64,000 nucleotides of DNA from an uncultured Granulosicoccaceae bacterium (GCA_938020525.1 CALIHW010000066.1:16465-80464), one strand, 5' to 3'; shown: positions 36,090-46,680, numbered from the stretch's first letter. The notes: a model not told the origin generated them from the sequence alone. Program-made: numbers and translations.

Positions 36090-37328
36090 ATGGCGGGTAA
36101 TCAGGATCAAAGAATTGTTGTAGGTCTGGATATCGGGACAACCAAAATTGTTGCTATTGTGGCAAAGGTTGTCGATGACGAACGTATTGAGATTATTGGT
36201 CTTGGTCACAGACCATCTCAGGGTCTTAAAAAAGGCGTCGTTATCAATATTGAATCAACTGTCAGTGCGATTCAGGATGCGGTAAATGAAGCAGAGCTCA
36301 TGGCTGGAGTTCAGATCGGCTCAGTGTATGCGGGAATTGCCGGTAGTCATATAAAGAGTATGAACTCACACGGTATTGTTGCCATTCGTGATGGTGAGGT
36401 AACTGCAGGAGACGTTGAGCGTGTTATTGATGCAGCCAAGGCGGTAGCCATTCCGGCTGATCAGAAGATACTGCACGTGCTGCCCCAGGAATTTATTATC
36501 GATAACCAGGAAGGTATTCGAGAACCGATAGGTATGTCTGGAGTACGACTTGAAGCCAAAGTGCATCTGGTGACAGGCTCGGTCAGTGCCGCGCAGAATA
36601 TAGCCAAGTGTATTCAGCGTTGTGGACTTGAAGTTGATGACATCATCCTGGAACAGCTGGCGTCGTCTTACTCTGTTCTTTCTGAAGATGAGAAAGATCT
36701 TGGTGTTTGTCTGGTAGATATTGGTGGAGGTACAACCGATATTGCTGTGTTTACCGATGGGGCAATACGACACACAGCTGTCATTCCGATAGCTGGTGAT
36801 CAGGTGACCAACGATATTGCAGTTGCAGTGCGTACACCGACACCCCATGCGGAAGATATAAAAGTTCGCTATGCCTGCGCTTTGCAGCAGCTTGCCTCTC
36901 CTAATGACATTATTGAGGTACCAGGTGTTGGGGACCGCGACCCCAAAGAACTTGAAAGTCAGGTGCTGGCGGAAGTCGTAGAAGCTCGTTATGAAGAGCT
37001 GTTAACACTTGTGCAGGAAGAGTTACGTCGTAGTGGCTATGACGAGTTATGTGCATCCGGAATAGTTTTAACCGGTGGAAGTTCAAAGATTCAGGGAGTG
37101 GTTGAATTGGCTGAAGAGGTTTTTCATATGCCAGTCAGGCTGGGAGAGCCGCAAAATATTTCTGGTTTGGTAGATGTAGTCTGTAACCCCATACACGCGA
37201 CGGGAGTCGGGCTGCTTATGTATGGACAAAAATCAGGTGGTTCTAAGCTGGAAAGTAATGCAAGGGGAGGAGTGACAGAGGATGGAGTGTTTGAACGAAT
37301 GAAGGCATGGTTCAAGAGAAATTTCTAA
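36090..37328 (+). CDS. ftsA: FtsA, actin-like membrane tether of FtsZ
   Basis: Actin-fold ATPase that attaches FtsZ polymers to the inner membrane. GLDIGTTKIVAIVA is the first phosphate motif, DIGGGTTDIAVF the second, and GIVLTGGSSKIQGV the adenosine motif. The protein ends in an amphipathic helix (ERMKAWFKRNF), the membrane-targeting sequence. 412 residues. It begins one base after ftsQ. Confidence 0.97.
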   Translation: MAGNQDQRIVVGLDIGTTKIVAIVAKVVDDERIEIIGLGHRPSQGLKKGVVINIESTVSAIQDAVNEAELMAGVQIGSVYAGIAGSHIKSMNSHGIVAIRDGEVTAGDVERVIDAAKAVAIPADQKILHVLPQEFIIDNQEGIREPIGMSGVRLEAKVHLVTGSVSAAQNIAKCIQRCGLEVDDIILEQLASSYSVLSEDEKDLGVCLVDIGGGTTDIAVFTDGAIRHTAVIPIAGDQVTNDIAVAVRTPTPHAEDIKVRYACALQQLASPNDIIEVPGVGDRDPKELESQVLAEVVEARYEELLTLVQEELRRSGYDELCASGIVLTGGSSKIQGVVELAEEVFHMPVRLGEPQNISGLVDVVCNPIHATGVGLLMYGQKSGGSKLESNARGGVTEDGVFERMKAWFKRNF

Positions 37329-37364
37329 AAATTTAATTTTATAAAATAACCGAGGGTGAAGAGA

Positions 37365-38648
37365 ATGTTTCAATACGATACAAAAGATCCGCAAGCTGCA
37401 GAAATCAAGGTAATGGGTGTTGGCGGTGGCGGTGGTAATGCCGTTGATCACATGATGAACGCCAACATACAGGGCGTTGAGTACATCTGTGTTAATACTG
37501 ATGCGCAAGTACTATCTAAAATGGGTGCAAAGAACACAATTCAGATTGGTTCTGAAATTACCAATGGGCTAGGTGCCGGAACCAATCCTGATGTTGGCCG
37601 TCAGGCGGCACAGGAAGATAGAGATCACATTCATCAGGTAATCAGTGGCGCAGATATGCTGTTTCTGACGGCGGGTATGGGTGGCGGTACAGGTACTGGT
37701 GCGATTCCTGTGATTGCATCAATTGCCAAGGATCTTGGTGTGTTAACAGTTGCAGTTGTGACTAAGCCATTTCCATTTGAAGGTGGCAAGCGCAAGAAGG
37801 TGGCAGAAGATGGTCTGGTTGAACTGCGCCAGCATGTAGATTCATTGATCGTAGTGCCTAATGAAAAATTGCTTACCAACTTGCCGAACAATGTCACTAT
37901 GCTGCAGGCATTTAAAGCGGCTAATGATGTGTTGAAAAATGCAGTGCAGGGTATTGCTGAAATCATCACTAATCCTGGTTTGATCAACGTTGACTTTGCG
38001 GATGTAAAATCAGTGATGTCTGAAATGGGTCAGGCCATGATGGGTACTGGCAGCGCCCACGGTGAAGATCGTGCAGCTGATGCAGCACGTGCAGCAACTG
38101 AAAGTCCGCTGCTCGATGACATCAACCTCAAAGGTGCTCGCGGTATTATCTGTAACATCACTGCCGGTGCTGACTTGTCTATCCGTGAGTACGAGACTGT
38201 CGGTGATGTTTTGGCAGGAATAGCGTCAACAGATGCGAATGTCGTGATCGGTACCTCTATTAATAGCGATATGGAAGGTGAGATTCGGGTAACTGTGGTG
38301 GCCTCTGGTCTTGAAGGCGAGCGGGTACGCAAGCCAATGCGTGTTGTTCGTTCCAGCGATGGTCGAAAATCTTTGGATGCTATGCCTGCATCTGCTAGCG
38401 CACGGGACGCTGATATTCCAGCGCAGGCTGGATTCAGTCAGTACGAAAAACCAGCGGTTGAGCGTGCCTCACGTAAAGTCGCCTCGAAGCGTGTTGTTCA
38501 AGATGTCAGGTCTGATCGTGAAAGAGGTCATGAACTGCCTCGCAAGCAACGGGTATCTCGCCCTGATGCTGTGAGCTATGACAACCCCGGTGATGGCGAG
38601 ATGACTTATCTTGATCTGCCGACTTTCCTGCGTAAGCAGGCAGACTAG
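37365..38648 (+). CDS. ftsZ: FtsZ, tubulin-like division GTPase
   Basis: Polymerises into the Z ring that organises division. The ATG at 37365 gives 427 residues; GAGG lies 9 bases before it. A GTG at 37356 would add three residues. The tubulin signature GGGTGTG is at about 106-112, the T7 loop region reads NVDFADV, and a variable linker ends in the conserved C-terminal peptide YLDLPTFLRKQ that binds FtsA and ZipA. Confidence 0.98.
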   Translation: MFQYDTKDPQAAEIKVMGVGGGGGNAVDHMMNANIQGVEYICVNTDAQVLSKMGAKNTIQIGSEITNGLGAGTNPDVGRQAAQEDRDHIHQVISGADMLFLTAGMGGGTGTGAIPVIASIAKDLGVLTVAVVTKPFPFEGGKRKKVAEDGLVELRQHVDSLIVVPNEKLLTNLPNNVTMLQAFKAANDVLKNAVQGIAEIITNPGLINVDFADVKSVMSEMGQAMMGTGSAHGEDRAADAARAATESPLLDDINLKGARGIICNITAGADLSIREYETVGDVLAGIASTDANVVIGTSINSDMEGEIRVTVVASGLEGERVRKPMRVVRSSDGRKSLDAMPASASARDADIPAQAGFSQYEKPAVERASRKVASKRVVQDVRSDRERGHELPRKQRVSRPDAVSYDNPGDGEMTYLDLPTFLRKQAD

Positions 38649-38660
38649 ATCACAAACTGC

Positions 38661-38709
38661 CACCAACATGGTTGGTGTTGATAACTATCGCGGCAGCTTT
38701 TGCCGCGAT
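38661..38709 (+). terminator. Tandem hairpins after ftsZ
   Basis: CACCAAC-ATG-GTTGGTG (38661-38677) and ATCGCGGCA-GCTTT-TGCCGCGAT (38687-38709) are two perfect stems 9 bases apart. Neither is followed by a T run, so they are not classic intrinsic terminators; they may protect the ftsZ mRNA 3' end, mark processing, or cause pausing before lpxC. Confidence 0.5.
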
Positions 38710-38878
38710 GCCATGCAGTTGGTTACCATCACTTAAGACTTCTGGAGGTAAAAATCCCCTTCCTTTAACATTCGCGGTTCGTGGTTGGACTCGACTGTTC
38801 AGCATAAGTCCGGATTCGGTCGTACAAAATAATAACTAGCTCAATACTTAAGCTGCCTAGAATAAGGATAATAAGAAG

Positions 38879-39811
38879 GTGATCTGCCAACGAACCTTAA
38901 ACAATCCCATACACGCTACCGGCGTCGGACTGCACTCTGGCCGCAAGGTGTACCTGACTTTGTCACCAGCGCCGGTTAATACCGGTATTGTGTTCCGCCG
39001 TCATGTCGGCGATCGTGTTGCGAACATCGAAGCGACTGCAGTAAATGTGGTTTCAACCGAACTTGCGACCACTATCGGGGATGACGAAGGCAATACCGTA
39101 TCTACAATTGAACATCTAATGGCCGCTTTTGCCGGGCTTGGAATCGACAACTGTTTTGTCGACGTCAGTGCTCGTGAGGTGCCAATCATGGATGGCAGCT
39201 CCGCACCATTTATCTTCCTGATTCAGTCTGCTGGAATAAAAGAGCAGGTAGCTGCAAAGCGGTTTATCCGCATCAAAAAACCACTTTTTGTAGAAGAAGA
39301 CGACAAATGGGTCAGATTTGATCCATATGACGGCTTCCGTGTGAACTTTGAAATCAATTTCAAGCACCCGGCAATAGCTGAAGGTTCACAACGTGCCACT
39401 ATTGATTTCTCATCGTCTTCATTTGTTCGCGAGATCAGCAGAGCGAGAACGTTTGGCTTTATGAGCGATATTGAAGCACTGCGTGAGCGAAATCTGGCGC
39501 TTGGTGGCTGCCTTGATAACGCGATAGTTGTAGACAATTACAAGGTTCTGAATACCGATGGTCTGCGCTATGGCGATGAGTTTGTTCGCCATAAGATACT
39601 CGATGCGATCGGTGACTTATTTCAACTTGGGTGCGGAGTTATCGGTGAATTCTCCGGATACAAGTCTGGCCATGGGTTAAACAATATGTTGGTTCGTGAA
39701 CTTCTTGCGAAGCCGGACGCCTGGGAAGAAGTAACTTTCGACGAAGATCAAAGCCCGATCGCCTACACACAACCGCTGGTGTCTGCAACGCCCGAGCTTG
39801 CCCCAGCCTAG
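38879..39811 (+). CDS. lpxC: LpxC, UDP-3-O-acyl-GlcNAc deacetylase
   Basis: Zinc deacetylase and committed step of lipid A synthesis. It starts at a GTG (38879) whose product begins [21 protein letters not shown] and aligns with E. coli from residue 1; no ATG is available. The zinc ligands sit in [11 protein letters not shown] and [11 protein letters not shown], and KSGHGLNN holds a catalytic histidine. 310 residues. It ends the dcw cluster, separated from ftsZ by 230 bases with two hairpins. Confidence 0.97.
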   Translation: MICQRTLNNPIHATGVGLHSGRKVYLTLSPAPVNTGIVFRRHVGDRVANIEATAVNVVSTELATTIGDDEGNTVSTIEHLMAAFAGLGIDNCFVDVSAREVPIMDGSSAPFIFLIQSAGIKEQVAAKRFIRIKKPLFVEEDDKWVRFDPYDGFRVNFEINFKHPAIAEGSQRATIDFSSSSFVREISRARTFGFMSDIEALRERNLALGGCLDNAIVVDNYKVLNTDGLRYGDEFVRHKILDAIGDLFQLGCGVIGEFSGYKSGHGLNNMLVRELLAKPDAWEEVTFDEDQSPIAYTQPLVSATPELAPA

Positions 39812-39850
39812 CAACACGCGCCTTAAGGACAGACCCAAGAGTTGATTAAA

Positions 39851-40144
39851 CTACCCGGCCGGAGGCCTTGCCTCTGGCTTCGGGACTGTTCTCGCTTGTA
39901 CATCAACGACAGTCAGGTTTTCCTGGGAGAAAACTTCAATGATTTCAGTATTGTAAAAGCGCATGCGACTGGTCCACTCGGGCGCATCTGAGAATATCGT
40001 CAGCTTGCCGTTGTCCAGATTGGCGTAACTCACCTTCTGCACGAACTCTGCAGGCAGCGCTTTCGCCAGAATTTTTTTCAACTGATTCCATTGGCGGGAC
40101 CGCCGCACGACCTCAGAATCGAGAAAGCTGTTGATCTCTTGCAT
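39851..40144 (-). CDS. dciA: DciA (DUF721), replicative helicase loader
   Basis: A 97-residue DUF721 protein; members of this family (DciA) load DnaB in bacteria lacking DnaC. The core contains WNQLKKILAKALPAEFVQKV and the LTIFSDAPEWTSRMRF strand-helix segment typical of the family. It is a short version ending soon after the conserved domain. It lies between lpxC and secA on the opposite strand, a common gammaproteobacterial location. The symbol rests on family membership. Confidence 0.8.
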   Translation of the reverse strand: MQEINSFLDSEVVRRSRQWNQLKKILAKALPAEFVQKVSYANLDNGKLTIFSDAPEWTSRMRFYNTEIIEVFSQENLTVVDVQARTVPKPEARPPAG

Positions 40145-40454
40145 ATCAACAGTGTAGCTAAGTTATTCAGGCACAGCCAATCGATTGACTCATTCCTGCA
40201 AAGACCTGAGCGTCAAAATTGCATAGTTGTCTGGTTGGTTTTGGGTTTGGTCTGGATAAATGCGCTTACGCCCCCATGCTCCTTGTAACGAGGAAATTGA
40301 TGCTGCGGCAGTATATCGGGTCCAATCTGATAGCCAAACTGATATTATTCTCAAGATTTCAAACACACTGACGGGCGCATGAGCGACCGTACGCAACGCC
40401 CGCAACGCACAATCTGCAAATACGGTGCAGGGGCGACCATGATTGGTAGGCCAA
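40145..40454. other. Divergent dciA/secA intergenic region
   Basis: About 310 bases. No SecM-like arrest peptide is recognisable and no gene is supported. A TATTAT (40343-40348) could be a -10 for secA, but no good -35 accompanies it. Confidence 0.4.
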
Positions 40455-43205
40455 ATGTTAGGTAACTTAGTTAAAAAGTTTGTGGGCAGTCGAAATGACC
40501 GTCTCGTTAAAGAGTATGCCCGGACTGCGGACAGGGCGACTGCACTGTCTGACGAAATGGCAGCGCTTTCAGATGAGCAGCTGAAAGCCAAAACCGAAGA
40601 GTTCAAAACTCGACTGGAAAACGGTACCACGCTGGATGATTTGTTGCCCGAGGCTTTTGCCGTTGTGCGAGAGGCTGGTACCCGGTCACTCGGCATGCGC
40701 CATTATGATGTGCAGTTTATTGGTGGTGCAGTTCTGCACGACGGCAAAATTGCTGAAATGCGCACCGGTGAGGGTAAAACCCTGGTGGCGACTACGGCCG
40801 TTTATTTGAATGCGTTGCAGGGCCGCGGCGTGCACGTTATTACAGTGAATGATTATCTTGCGCAGCGTGATTCTGACTGGATGGGTAACCTCTATCGATA
40901 CATGGGTTTAACTGTTGGCGTTATTATCAGCGGTATGTCATCAGAAGCAAGGCGAGAAGCCTATGCCTCTGACGTCACCTACGGCACCAACAATGAATTC
41001 GGCTTCGACTATTTGCGTGACAACATGGCGCTCAGCACTGAAGATAAAGTGCAGCGTGATTTATACTTTGCGATTGTCGATGAAGTTGACTCGATACTTA
41101 TCGATGAAGCACGAACTCCACTGGTAATCTCCGGGCCAACTAACGAAAGTAGTGAAACCTACGGCAAGATAAATCGGGTTGTTCCAAACCTTGAAGCGGT
41201 TGTAGAGGAAGAGGGTCCGGGTGATTACACCATTGAAGAAAAATCAAAACAGGTTTTTCTAACAGAATCCGGTATGGACCGCATTGAGTCGTTGCTTGTT
41301 GAGCAGGACTTATTAGAAGAAAACGATAGTCTCTATGATGCCTCCAACATCAGCTTGCTGCATCATTTGAATGCGGCACTACGGGCGCATGCAATCTTCA
41401 AGAAAGATATTGACTATATTGTCAGCAATGATCAGATCGTGATCGTTGATGAGTTTACAGGTCGCACTCTAGCAGGTAGAAGATGGTCAGATGGTTTGCA
41501 CCAGGCAATTGAGGCAAAAGAAGGTGTAACTATCCAGCAGGAAAACCAGACGCTCGCCTCTATCACCTATCAAAACTACTTCAGGCTCTACGAGAAGCTT
41601 GCCGGTATGACCGGTACTGCTGACACAGAGGCTTTTGAATTTGAACAGATCTATGGTTTAGAGGTAGTGGTAATCCCGACCAACAAGAAGATGGTTCGTG
41701 ATGACAAAGGAGATTTAATCTACCTGACACAGCGCGAAAAATACGATGCCATAGTGGAAGATATTGAGTCTTGCGTACAGCGTAAGCAACCTGTGCTGGT
41801 CGGTACTACATCGATTGAAACATCTGAATATCTTTCAGACTTGTTAAAGAAGAAAGATATCCCGCATGAGGTTTTAAACGCAAAGCAGCATGAGCGTGAA
41901 GCGCAGATTATCGCCGACGCTGGTAGACCTGCTGCTGTTACCATTGCCACCAATATGGCCGGCCGCGGTACCGATATAGTGCTTGGTGGTAATCTCGAGA
42001 CTGAACTTGGCAGCCTTGAAAACGTCACTGCCACAGATAAATCAGCACGCACATCGGCATGGGACAAGCGCCATGCTGAAGTTCTGGAAGCCGGTGGTTT
42101 ACATATTATTGGTACAGAGCGTCATGAAAGCCGCCGTATTGATAATCAGTTGCGTGGTCGTTCCGGTAGACAGGGTGATGCTGGTTCATCGAGATTTTAT
42201 CTCTCTCTTGAAGACAACCTGATGCGTATATTTGCATCGGAGCGTATCGGTAACATCATGCAGAAGCTTGGCATGGAAGAGGGAGAAGCTATAGAGCACA
42301 AGTTAGTTACCCGTGCTATCGAAAATGCTCAGCGTAAAGTAGAAGGTCACAACTTTGATATTAGAAAGCACTTGCTTGAATATGATGATGTAGCCAACGA
42401 TCAACGTAAGGTCATTTACGAGCAGCGAGATGAGATCATGGAGGCTGAAGAGGTTACCGATACTGTTGATGCGATGCGTGAAGATGCAGTTGAAACATTA
42501 ATGGCGGGGTATGTTGTACCTGGATCGCTTGATGATAGCTGGGATCTTGAAGGGGCTTCTGCAGATATTAAAGAGAAGTTCGATCTGGAAATCGACCTCA
42601 AAGCCCATCTGGAGCAGGAGCCAGATTCGGATGAAGATGATCTGAACGAGTTTGCCACGGAAAAGCTTGCAGAGAAGTACAAGCAAACAGAAGAGCTGGC
42701 TGGTAGTGAGACGTTGCGACGTTTTGAAAAATTTGTTTTGCTCAAAACACTTGATGACCATTGGAAAGAGCATCTTGCATCGATGGATCATTTGAGGCAA
42801 AGCGTAAACCTGCGTGGCTATGCGCAAAAGAATCCTAAGCAGGAATACAAACGTGAATCGTTTGAATTATTTTCTGCAATGCTCGATGAATATAAGAAAG
42901 ATGTTGTGGGCACGCTCGCTAAAGTGCAGGTAAGAGACCCAGAGGAAGTAGCTGCTGCTGAAGCAGAAGCTGAAGCCCAACGTCCTCAAGAAGTTAATTA
43001 TGAGCATGCGGCCGCTACTAGCCCGACGGCGTCGACACCACCTGCATCTGCCGCACCTGGTGCATCACAGGCAGCCGGGCAAGCTGCTGCAGGCGCCACA
43101 ACCGAAGAGACTTACGTGCGCGACCAGCCTAAAGTCGGTCGTAACGATCCGTGCTGGTGTGGTTCAGGCAAGAAATTTAAACGCTGTCATGGTGAGTTGA
43201 GCTAG
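40455..43205 (+). CDS. secA: SecA, preprotein translocase ATPase
   Basis: Motor that pushes unfolded proteins through SecYEG. The ATG at 40455 begins [16 protein letters not shown], like E. coli; a TTG four codons upstream is rejected. The first nucleotide-binding fold has [39 protein letters not shown] follows, then [15 protein letters not shown] and [11 protein letters not shown]. The C-terminal zinc motif [14 protein letters not shown] binds SecB and ribosomes. 916 residues. Confidence 0.98.
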   Translation: MLGNLVKKFVGSRNDRLVKEYARTADRATALSDEMAALSDEQLKAKTEEFKTRLENGTTLDDLLPEAFAVVREAGTRSLGMRHYDVQFIGGAVLHDGKIAEMRTGEGKTLVATTAVYLNALQGRGVHVITVNDYLAQRDSDWMGNLYRYMGLTVGVIISGMSSEARREAYASDVTYGTNNEFGFDYLRDNMALSTEDKVQRDLYFAIVDEVDSILIDEARTPLVISGPTNESSETYGKINRVVPNLEAVVEEEGPGDYTIEEKSKQVFLTESGMDRIESLLVEQDLLEENDSLYDASNISLLHHLNAALRAHAIFKKDIDYIVSNDQIVIVDEFTGRTLAGRRWSDGLHQAIEAKEGVTIQQENQTLASITYQNYFRLYEKLAGMTGTADTEAFEFEQIYGLEVVVIPTNKKMVRDDKGDLIYLTQREKYDAIVEDIESCVQRKQPVLVGTTSIETSEYLSDLLKKKDIPHEVLNAKQHEREAQIIADAGRPAAVTIATNMAGRGTDIVLGGNLETELGSLENVTATDKSARTSAWDKRHAEVLEAGGLHIIGTERHESRRIDNQLRGRSGRQGDAGSSRFYLSLEDNLMRIFASERIGNIMQKLGMEEGEAIEHKLVTRAIENAQRKVEGHNFDIRKHLLEYDDVANDQRKVIYEQRDEIMEAEEVTDTVDAMREDAVETLMAGYVVPGSLDDSWDLEGASADIKEKFDLEIDLKAHLEQEPDSDEDDLNEFATEKLAEKYKQTEELAGSETLRRFEKFVLLKTLDDHWKEHLASMDHLRQSVNLRGYAQKNPKQEYKRESFELFSAMLDEYKKDVVGTLAKVQVRDPEEVAAAEAEAEAQRPQEVNYEHAAATSPTASTPPASAAPGASQAAGQAAAGATTEETYVRDQPKVGRNDPCWCGSGKKFKRCHGELS

Positions 43206-43391
43206 CGCTGCAGCCTGGATTACTGTTGCATGTAGGTTTGTCTAAATGCAGGCCTAGTATGGGCAATTGCTAACGGTCGCTCCGGTAGTTATTTGCTGAA
43301 CGGTTAATTAGAATGTCCCGGACTCTTTCGTTTGGGATGTGTGGATGCCTAAAAACTCTCCAGCCTTTCTGGCTTTCTCAGGTGGTGTCGT

Positions 43392-44609
43392 ATGCCTGTA
43401 GGACTAACCCGCCCTGTTACCTTGCTGCCAGTACGTGGTTTGCAGCTCGCTGCCTGTGCCAGTGGCATAAAAACCAATGGTAGTGCTGATATGGTCTTGA
43501 TGGTTGCGGGTGAAGGAACCCAGTCAGCTGCTGTGTTTACACAAAACGCCTATTGCGCTGCACCGGTGGAAATTGCCAAAAGGCACATGCAGCTTGCAAG
43601 TTGTAGTGCTTTGTTGATTAATTCTGGTAACGCCAACGCAGGTACCGGGCAACAGGGTGAGGCAGATGCGCTGACACTTTGTGGTCAGGTGGCGCAAAGT
43701 CTTGGCATTCAACAGCAACAAGTGTTGCCATTCTCAACCGGCGTCATCAGTGAGCCGTTGCCTGTAGCTCTAATGCAATCTGGTGTTGATCAACTGATAC
43801 CTGCGCTGTCTGAGGATAATTGGCTTGCAGCAGCAGACGCCATAATGACAACAGATACAGTCGCTAAAGGGATATCAGTGCAGTGTACGATAGACAATCA
43901 AACGTTGACCATAACCGGGATTTCGAAAGGCTCTGGTATGATTCATCCAAACATGGCAACCATGCTCGCTTTTATGGCGACGGATGCAGCGGTTGATCCC
44001 TACTCGCTGCAGCAGTTGATCCAGTCAGTTTGTGATAATACGTTTAATTGCATAACTGTTGATGGAGATACCTCTACTAATGATGCATTCGTGTTGATGG
44101 CCACCGGTGCTGCTGACAGTCGGCTTCTAAGCCCGTCACACCCGGAGTGGGGTATTTTTGTAGAGTCAGTAGAAAGAGCAGCACTTCATCTGGCGCAATC
44201 TATTGTTCGTGATGGTGAGGGTGCGACAAAATGCATTGAAATACAGGTTAACGGCGGCAGGTCTATGGAAGATTGTCGGCAGGTGGCTTTTACTGTGGCG
44301 CATTCGCCTCTAGTTAAAACGGCATTTTTTGCTGGTGATCCGAATTTGGGGCGCATACTAGCGGCTGTTGGACGAAGCAAAGTCGAAAATCTGGATATGC
44401 AGCAGGTTTCACTACACATAGGGAATTTACCAGTGCTTGAACATGGTGAACCGTCCCCTCAGTATGATGAGCAACAGGCGGCTCTGGTAATGGCTGAAGA
44501 AGATGTGGGTATTCAGATTGATCTCGGTATGGGAGATGAATCAAGCCGCATCTGGACGACCGATCTGTCTTATGACTATGTCAAAATCAATGCTGAGTAT
44601 CGAAGCTAA
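43392..44609 (+). CDS. argJ: ArgJ, ornithine acetyltransferase
   Basis: Transfers acetyl from N-acetylornithine to glutamate in the cyclic arginine pathway; some members also make acetylglutamate from acetyl-CoA. The precursor cleaves itself before the threonine of NMATMLAFMATDA. NSGNANAGTG near the N-terminus and FAGDPNLGRILAAVGRS are family motifs. 405 residues, following secA by 186 bases, an arrangement seen in related genomes. Confidence 0.96.
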   Translation: MPVGLTRPVTLLPVRGLQLAACASGIKTNGSADMVLMVAGEGTQSAAVFTQNAYCAAPVEIAKRHMQLASCSALLINSGNANAGTGQQGEADALTLCGQVAQSLGIQQQQVLPFSTGVISEPLPVALMQSGVDQLIPALSEDNWLAAADAIMTTDTVAKGISVQCTIDNQTLTITGISKGSGMIHPNMATMLAFMATDAAVDPYSLQQLIQSVCDNTFNCITVDGDTSTNDAFVLMATGAADSRLLSPSHPEWGIFVESVERAALHLAQSIVRDGEGATKCIEIQVNGGRSMEDCRQVAFTVAHSPLVKTAFFAGDPNLGRILAAVGRSKVENLDMQQVSLHIGNLPVLEHGEPSPQYDEQQAALVMAEEDVGIQIDLGMGDESSRIWTTDLSYDYVKINAEYRS

Positions 44610-44979
44610 TTACTCAGAGCACACCTGTGGCGTCCATGGGCGTTGTCGTTCTTGCTCAATACCAACGGCATAGCTTAGCTCTCAAAGCGCATCCACCATT
44701 TTTATAATTGGTAGATGCGCCTCCAGCTTATACCATCCTACGTATTAACATTGCGTTTGGTCTAGAAGGTACCATTGCAAAGCATACGAAGCGCCTTTAG
44801 GAGGGTGTCGCCAAAGCATTTTTTTGACTATATTTTAATACACGTACCCAAAGCCAAGTCACTCTCCCGGGAGAATGACAAAAGCGGCACTGGTTAAGGT
44901 CATGTGATAGTCACTAAAACCTTTGACGATACCCTCTTTTGGGGAAACTCAAACACACCATGTGCACCGTAGGAATTTT
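44610..44979. other. Convergent argJ/coaE intergenic region
   Basis: 370 bases with no gene. It contains one long hairpin (listed) and the perfect 12-base palindrome TCTCCCGGGAGA (44863-44874). An AT-rich stretch lies at 44818-44842. I find no tRNA-like or insertion-sequence feature. Confidence 0.5.
44687..44720 (-). terminator. Long hairpin between argJ and coaE
   Basis: Arms 44687-44698 and 44709-44720 pair over 12 positions with one odd pair, which would be G-U on the minus-strand transcript and a C-A mismatch on the plus strand. Read on the minus strand a short T run follows. It may end coaE transcripts that extend about 290 bases past the stop, though the distance is large. Confidence 0.4.
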
Positions 44980-45606
44980 CTAGCTACCTAACTGATTTGC
45001 TCTTTTCTTCGCAACTTTAAGCAGATGTTCGTGTAATTTCTTGACTTGAAGATCAACCGCTTTGGTAGTGCTGCTGTTAAAAATTACATCATCTGCCACT
45101 GCCAGCCTCTGCTCTCTTGTGGCTTGACTGGCGAGTATGCTTTCTGCTTGTTCAGCAGTGCAATTGTCTCGCTCCATGACTCTTTGAATTTGCAGCTTGG
45201 GTTCGACATCAACAATAACAACACGGTCGTAACTTTTTTCCTGGCCGGTTTCAACTAACAGCGGAATAACCACAACAGCATAAGGCGTGGTTGAGTGATC
45301 TAGCTCCTCAAGTCGTTCGTTAGTAGCGTCGCGAATTAATGGATGAAGGATAGACTCAAGGTCTAGTCGTGCTGATTCATCAGAGAAGACAATTTTACGA
45401 AGCTGTTTACGATCCAGTGCACCAGTATCGTCAAGTATGGTTTCACCAAAGCGATCAACAACACGTTGTAAGCCAATAGTCCCTGATGCTACAACTTCAC
45501 GCGCCAGAATATCGGTGTCGATGATTGGAATACCGTATTCTGCGATAGCGTTGCTAACTGTTGTTTTACCGCTGGCGATTCCGCCACTCAATGCAACCCG
45601 CATCAT
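44980..45606 (-). CDS. coaE: CoaE, dephospho-CoA kinase
   Basis: Phosphorylates dephospho-CoA in the last step of coenzyme A synthesis. The P-loop GGIASGKTTVSNAI is at the N-terminus, followed by DTDILAREV and VVIPLLVETG. 208 residues; the start is the first of two adjacent ATG codons. It lies downstream of pilD, the usual pilBCD-coaE order. Confidence 0.95.
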   Translation of the reverse strand: MMRVALSGGIASGKTTVSNAIAEYGIPIIDTDILAREVVASGTIGLQRVVDRFGETILDDTGALDRKQLRKIVFSDESARLDLESILHPLIRDATNERLEELDHSTTPYAVVVIPLLVETGQEKSYDRVVIVDVEPKLQIQRVMERDNCTAEQAESILASQATREQRLAVADDVIFNSSTTKAVDLQVKKLHEHLLKVAKKRANQLGS

Positions 45607-45672
45607 GGCGCGGGCTTTTCGGTTTGGTGCATTAAGTTAGTTTGTTGACTTGGACGAAGCTGGTGTCTTGTC

Positions 45673-46602
45673 CTATTGCAGGCCCATCTGCCCTGTGTAC
45701 ATCGATACAATCTGATCACCCCACATAAGCGCAATCCAGCCCGCAATGGCCAGGTAGGGGCCAAATGGAATCGCCTGGCTGCGCTGGTGCTTAAAAAAGA
45801 CCATCATCATGATACCTATGATTGCACCTGTCAATGAAGACAGCAGGACAATTAGCGGGAGCTTCGCCCATCCCAGCCAAGCGCCAAGTGCGCCCAGTAG
45901 CTTGAAATCCCCAAAACCCATACCTTCTTTGCCGGTAACCAGCTTGAAGGCCTGAAACACCAGCCAGAGAATCATGTAGCCCGCTGCAGCGCCAACAATC
46001 GCGTCAGGTGCCGCGACGAATACCGGCTTCAGACTAATAAGCAATCCCAGCCACAACAGCGGTAGTGTGATGCTATCCGGCAGCAGGGTGGTATGAAAAT
46101 CGATCAACGCAAGACTAATCAAAGCCCAGGTAAAGACCAGAGCGAACACCAGTTGAATGGTTGCACCGAACTTCATTGCAACTGCCATAGATAGTATCGC
46201 AGTAAGCAGCTCAACCAGTGGATACTCAACAGAGATCGGGTGCTTACAGTTGCCGCAGTTCCCACGCAGCAACAGCCATGAGATAACCGGAATATTCTGC
46301 CAGACGCTAATCATGCTGCCACAAGAAGGGCAGGCAGAGCGTGGCACCATTAAGTTGAATTTTTCTTCTGGCGGCACTTCTGGCTGTTTGGTTGTGGAAC
46401 CGGTCTCTGTATCTTTTGAGTCGGTGGTTGTTACTTCATCAAGCTTCAGAAACTCCCGACACTCACGCTTCCACGTACGTTCCATCATAAGGGGTAACCG
46501 GTAGACAACCACGTTTAAAAAGCTACCGACAAAAAGACCAAGCGCGAGGCAAAAGCCTGAGAGTAGAGTCGGATTAGTCTGAAGTAAGCTAAGCAGTGTC
46601 AT
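45673..46602 (-). CDS. pilD: PilD, type IV prepilin peptidase and N-methyltransferase
   Basis: Inner-membrane aspartyl protease that removes the prepilin leader and methylates the new N-terminus. The cytoplasmic domain has two zinc-type pairs, CPSC and CGNC, and the GxGD protease motif is present in MGFGDFKLLG. Another catalytic aspartate lies in LALIDFHTTLLPD. A Thr/Glu-rich stretch of roughly 20 residues before the first cysteine pair is longer than in typical PilD. 309 residues. Confidence 0.95.
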   Translation of the reverse strand: MTLLSLLQTNPTLLSGFCLALGLFVGSFLNVVVYRLPLMMERTWKRECREFLKLDEVTTTDSKDTETGSTTKQPEVPPEEKFNLMVPRSACPSCGSMISVWQNIPVISWLLLRGNCGNCKHPISVEYPLVELLTAILSMAVAMKFGATIQLVFALVFTWALISLALIDFHTTLLPDSITLPLLWLGLLISLKPVFVAAPDAIVGAAAGYMILWLVFQAFKLVTGKEGMGFGDFKLLGALGAWLGWAKLPLIVLLSSLTGAIIGIMMMVFFKHQRSQAIPFGPYLAIAGWIALMWGDQIVSMYTGQMGLQ

Positions 46603-46621
46603 GGTTACCGGCCGTTGAACG

Positions 46622-46653
46622 AAAAATCCCGTCTAATTGTAGACGGGATTTTT
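46622..46653. terminator. Bidirectional-type terminator between pilC and pilD
   Basis: A 10-base stem (ATCCCGTCTA paired with TAGACGGGAT, loop ATTG) is flanked by five A on one side and five T on the other, so it can act as an intrinsic terminator in either direction. On the minus strand it separates pilC from pilD. Confidence 0.85.
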
Positions 46654-46680
46654 GTGTTGCTAAGTTGCAGAGCAACAACG

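Noticed and set aside
36366..36848. 160-codon minus-strand frame inside ftsA
   Set aside because: Antisense shadow; no ribosome binding site or domain.
40145..40454. Possible SecM-like arrest peptide upstream of secA
   Set aside because: No signal peptide or arrest motif in a plus-strand frame.
40190..40696. 168-codon minus-strand frame over the secA start
   Set aside because: Overlaps the conserved N-terminus of SecA and the intergenic region; serine-rich shadow.
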